Source: Rhodoferax ferrireducens (GTDB lineage Bacteria > Pseudomonadota > Gammaproteobacteria > Burkholderiales > Burkholderiaceae_C). From it: 34,633 bases of DNA. Within the stretch, counting starts at the first letter, position 1. Each line of letters starts with the position of its first letter. The DNA is taken from NCBI RefSeq assembly GCF_003347515.1, contig NZ_QEII01000242.1, forward strand, positions 1-34,633, read 5' to 3'. This document shows, piece by piece, positions 32,150 through 34,633 of the stretch. A model generated the notes under the pieces. It did not search any database and had not been told where the DNA came from. It saw only the letters and a list, made by a program, of their open reading frames with translations. Made by a program: the position numbers and the translations under genes.

Positions 32150-33658
32150 TTAGCGTGGAAGGTACCAGTCGGTACGCGGCCCCAGGTGCATGTGCAATGT
32201 CTTTGTTTCCGTGTAGTCTTCCGTCGCAAATCGACCCAGCTCGCGGCCGATCCCGCTCTCGTGGTAGCCACCAAATGGCAACTCCGCGTGCCCTTCCAGA
32301 AAGGTATTGATCCAGACCGTGCCGGCTTTGATGCGGCGCGCCGCGGTCATGCAGGTGCTGAAGTCCTGGCTCCATACGGCAGCGGACAGTCCATACAAGG
32401 TGCTGTTGGCGAGGTCAATGGCGTCGTCGACTGTGTTGAACGTAAGCACCGCAAGAACGGGGCCGAACACCTCTTCTCGCGCAATGGCCATTTCCCGGGT
32501 GACGCCGGTGACCACGGTGGGCTCAATGTACATTCCGGTACCCGCGATCCGCGAGCCACCCAGCGCCACCGTCGCCCCCTGCGCTTGGGCCGAGTTGATG
32601 TGCGAGAGGATGGTCTCCATTTGTTTTTCTGTCGTGATGGCACCGACCTGAACGCCAGCGACCAGTGGGTCACCCACTTTGACGTGTTTGGAGCGCTCGA
32701 TCACCTCGGCCACGAATTTCTTGGCGATCGTCTCCTGCACCAGGATTCGGCTGCCGCTATTGCAGCACTGGCCGGCGTTGAAATAGATGCCGTACACCGC
32801 CGCATCCACCGCGGCGTCCCAGTCACAGTCAGCAAAGACGATTTGCGGATTCTTGCCGCCCAACTCCATCGAAACTTTCTTCAGCGTTGCCGCGGACTTG
32901 GCAACGGCGGCCTTGCCCACTGCAGTGGAGCCCGTGAACGACAACATGTCCACGTCCTCGTGCGTCACCATCACATCGCCGACGACGCTTCCGCGACCCA
33001 CCAAAATATTGACCGCCCCGGGCGGTACGCCGGCATCGATCAGGATCTGCCCCAGCATGACGGTGGACCCCGAGGTCACCTCGGCCGGTTTAACCACCGC
33101 GGTGCATCCGGCGGCAAGGGCAAACGGAAGCTTTTGGCTGACGATAAGAAAAGGGAAGTTCCAAGGTGTGATCACACTGACGACGCCAATCGGGTCACGC
33201 AGCACCACGCCCAAGGTGCTCTCGCCCAAGGTGTTGTAGCTGTCACCGTGCAGGTTGCGCGCCAATGTGGCGGCGTACTGCCAAAGGTCAGCCGAGCCTT
33301 CAATCTCGGCCAGCGACTGGGCCAGCGGTTTGCCGTTTTCCAGCGTCTCCATCTCGGCAATCGCGTGCTTGCGCTCAAGAATGAGATCGGCCACCTTGCG
33401 CAGAACGCGAGCACGGTCCGCACCCTTCATGCGCGGCCAAGGGCCATGGTCAAAAGCTTTGCGGGCAGCGGCGATAGCTTTCTCGGTATCGGCCACACCG
33501 GCTTGCGCATAGACGGCAACCAGTTGGTCGTGTGCGGGCGACCGGCGTTCCAACTTGCTGCCATCCACCGCTTCCACCCATGCCCCGTCGATCAGCAACT
33601 GGCCATGAAACGGGGCGCGTGTGGCTAGATCGGATGCGGTTAAAGAAGAGTTTTTCAT
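32150..33658 (-). CDS. NAD(P)-dependent aldehyde dehydrogenase
   Basis: From the ATG at 33658 the enzyme has 502 residues. An AAGGA ribosome site sits 5 bases upstream. ALDH landmarks are ITPWNFPF with Asn167, SFTGST around 240-245, Glu265 in MELGGKNPQIVF, catalytic Cys299 in FNAGQCCNSGSR, and EEVFGPVLAVL. The N-terminal LLIDGAWVEAVDG and the DHGPWPRM segment resemble the betaine-aldehyde/phenylacetaldehyde-type branch. It oxidises an unknown aldehyde. It lies 35 bases after a crotonase gene and upstream of the sugar operon promoter. It may belong with the amino acid transporter and crotonase rather than with the sugar genes. Confidence 0.93.
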   Translation of the reverse strand: MKNSSLTASDLATRAPFHGQLLIDGAWVEAVDGSKLERRSPAHDQLVAVYAQAGVADTEKAIAAARKAFDHGPWPRMKGADRARVLRKVADLILERKHAIAEMETLENGKPLAQSLAEIEGSADLWQYAATLARNLHGDSYNTLGESTLGVVLRDPIGVVSVITPWNFPFLIVSQKLPFALAAGCTAVVKPAEVTSGSTVMLGQILIDAGVPPGAVNILVGRGSVVGDVMVTHEDVDMLSFTGSTAVGKAAVAKSAATLKKVSMELGGKNPQIVFADCDWDAAVDAAVYGIYFNAGQCCNSGSRILVQETIAKKFVAEVIERSKHVKVGDPLVAGVQVGAITTEKQMETILSHINSAQAQGATVALGGSRIAGTGMYIEPTVVTGVTREMAIAREEVFGPVLAVLTFNTVDDAIDLANSTLYGLSAAVWSQDFSTCMTAARRIKAGTVWINTFLEGHAELPFGGYHESGIGRELGRFATEDYTETKTLHMHLGPRTDWYLPR

Positions 33659-33693
33659 GATAGTCCTTGTCATAACGTTTTATTGATTGAGGT

Positions 33694-34473
33694 TTAGCGC
33701 CCGTGATAGCGGGGCACTCGTTTTTCGCGAAAACTGCTGATGCCTTCGATGGCGTCTTGCGTGCTGGCGGCCAAGGCGCCGGCGATAGCTTCCAACGTAG
33801 CATCTGCGTCTTCGCCTGCAGCTGCATTGATAAGTTGCTTGGTGAGCTGCATCGAAACCGGCGCTTTGGAGGCCATCTCCCGGGCCAACGCATTCGCCCG
33901 GTCCATCAAGCCCTCCGACGCGACCACTTCATGCACCAGGCCGGCTCTCATGGAATCGCCGGCTGTGAGCCGTTGCCCACTGAGCGCAAGGTACTTGGCA
34001 TGGCTGGCGCCAATCAGGCGCACCAGCCTTTGCGTGCCCGACCACCCGGGACAGGTCGCAATGGAGGCCTCGGGCAGTGCGAACTGCGCGCCCGCTGCCG
34101 CGATACGAATATCACCCACGATGGCAAGTTCAAGTCCACCTCCAAACGCGTGTCCATTGATTGCACTGATGACGGGCTGACGCAGGCGAGCCCATTGGTC
34201 GAACACTTGGTGCCCTCTGCGCACCCAACGGCGCCACATATCCAGCGGCTGCAGGGAGGCCCATTCATTGATGTCGGCGCCTACACAGAACGCCTTGCTG
34301 CCAGAACCGGTCAAGATGACAACCCGCACCACAGAATCGACGTCAAGTTCGCGTGCACAGCTTTCAAGCTGATCCAGCATCCCGGGTGTCAAGCTATTTA
34401 GCTTGGCTGGTCGATTTAAAGTGACGGTTGCAACTTCACCGTCACGCGCAAGTTCAACGAGAGATTCATTCAT
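33694..34473 (-). CDS. Enoyl-CoA hydratase/isomerase (crotonase) family protein
   Basis: The product has 259 residues. Oxyanion-hole motifs are FCVGAD at 62-67 and NGHAFGGG at 106-113, and LEL then GDIRIAA follow as in true crotonases. Glu135 in FALPEAS matches the first catalytic Glu of rat crotonase. The residue aligned with the second Glu is Tyr (HAKYLAL), so two-Glu water addition is not conserved and a related reaction may be catalysed. The C-terminus SSFREKRVPRYHGR is the usual family ending. It sits 29 bases after an amino acid ABC ATPase stop and 35 bases before an ALDH gene. Confidence 0.91.
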   Translation of the reverse strand: MNESLVELARDGEVATVTLNRPAKLNSLTPGMLDQLESCARELDVDSVVRVVILTGSGSKAFCVGADINEWASLQPLDMWRRWVRRGHQVFDQWARLRQPVISAINGHAFGGGLELAIVGDIRIAAAGAQFALPEASIATCPGWSGTQRLVRLIGASHAKYLALSGQRLTAGDSMRAGLVHEVVASEGLMDRANALAREMASKAPVSMQLTKQLINAAAGEDADATLEAIAGALAASTQDAIEGISSFREKRVPRYHGR

Positions 34474-34502
34474 GGTTTAACGTTCCAAAGAGTGTTTGAA
34501 AT

Positions 34503-34633
34503 TCAATGCGCATGCTGCGAATTCAAAATCTGCCCCAAAAAGCTCCGCGTCGTTTCGTGCTGCGGGTTGCTGAAGAACTGCTGCGGCGGCGCCTGCTCGA
34601 TGATCTGGCCATTCGCCATGAAGATCACGCGAT
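34503..34633 (-). CDS. Polar amino acid ABC transporter ATPase, C-terminal end (runs off the window)
   Basis: The 42 visible residues, RVIFMANGQIIEQAPPQQFF followed by SNPQHETTRSFLGQIL, match the C-terminus of GlnQ/HisP/ArtP-type ATPases. The Walker and signature motifs are outside the window. It would power uptake of an amino acid or a related compound and is 29 bases upstream of the crotonase gene, so the two may be co-transcribed. Confidence 0.85.
   Translation of the reverse strand, partial: RVIFMANGQIIEQAPPQQFFSNPQHETTRSFLGQILNSQHAH

Noticed and set aside
32003..33628. 541-residue plus-strand frame over the second aldehyde dehydrogenase gene
   Set aside because: It is the longest shadow frame in the window but it mirrors a full ALDH with intact catalytic residues.

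Overview
The window looks like chromosomal DNA of a betaproteobacterium, most likely Burkholderiales and probably Comamonadaceae. This is an inference from a Bug-family solute-binding protein beside a CoA-ligase/crotonase cluster, a DUF3079 protein, a betaproteobacterial-style NsrR site in front of hmp, and GC-rich third positions. I see no rRNA, tRNA, CRISPR array, insertion sequence or phage gene.

Left part (1-10.4 kb): a collection of small units. On the minus strand are the N-terminus of a succinate-semialdehyde dehydrogenase, a tartrate/D-malate-type dehydrogenase, and the decayed tail of a peptide-type ABC ATPase. The plus strand carries NsrR-controlled hmp (NO dioxygenase). A small DUF3079 gene follows on the minus strand, then a two-gene ABC-2 exporter and a class A penicillin-binding protein on the plus strand. 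A minus-strand cassette SRPBCC - ArsR regulator - AHSA1/SRPBCC is driven by a consensus sigma-70 promoter. A universal stress protein and a secreted protein with Asp-rich, thrombospondin-type-3-like repeats follow.

Middle (10.5-17.6 kb): a minus-strand cluster of five genes, read from upstream: Bug binding protein, ADP-forming acyl-CoA synthetase, crotonase, aldehyde dehydrogenase, second crotonase. A divergent LysR gene faces it. The set fits activation of an acid to its CoA ester, hydration and side-chain cleavage to an aldehyde, then oxidation, as in ferulate-type pathways. The substrate is not shown by the sequence.

Right part (17.8-32.1 kb): twelve consecutive minus-strand genes with overlaps or short gaps, probably one operon. 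They run binding protein, MalF-type and MalG-type permeases, MalK/UgpC-type ATPase, Cys-rich GMC oxidoreductase, SDR, second GMC oxidoreductase, DUF993 aldolase-like protein, MOFRL glycerate 2-kinase, a binding-protein paralogue with no signal peptide, a chemoreceptor, and an RpiR regulator. The likely logic is import of a sugar-like compound, oxidation on carbon, aldol-type cleavage by DUF993, and entry of a C3 acid into glycolysis through glycerate 2-kinase, with private chemotaxis and regulation. I do not recognise this gene combination as a described pathway, and it is the best candidate for a new system here.

Right edge (32.1-34.6 kb): the C-terminus of a polar amino acid ABC ATPase, a crotonase with an altered second catalytic position, and an aldehyde dehydrogenase, all on the minus strand and directly upstream of the sugar operon.
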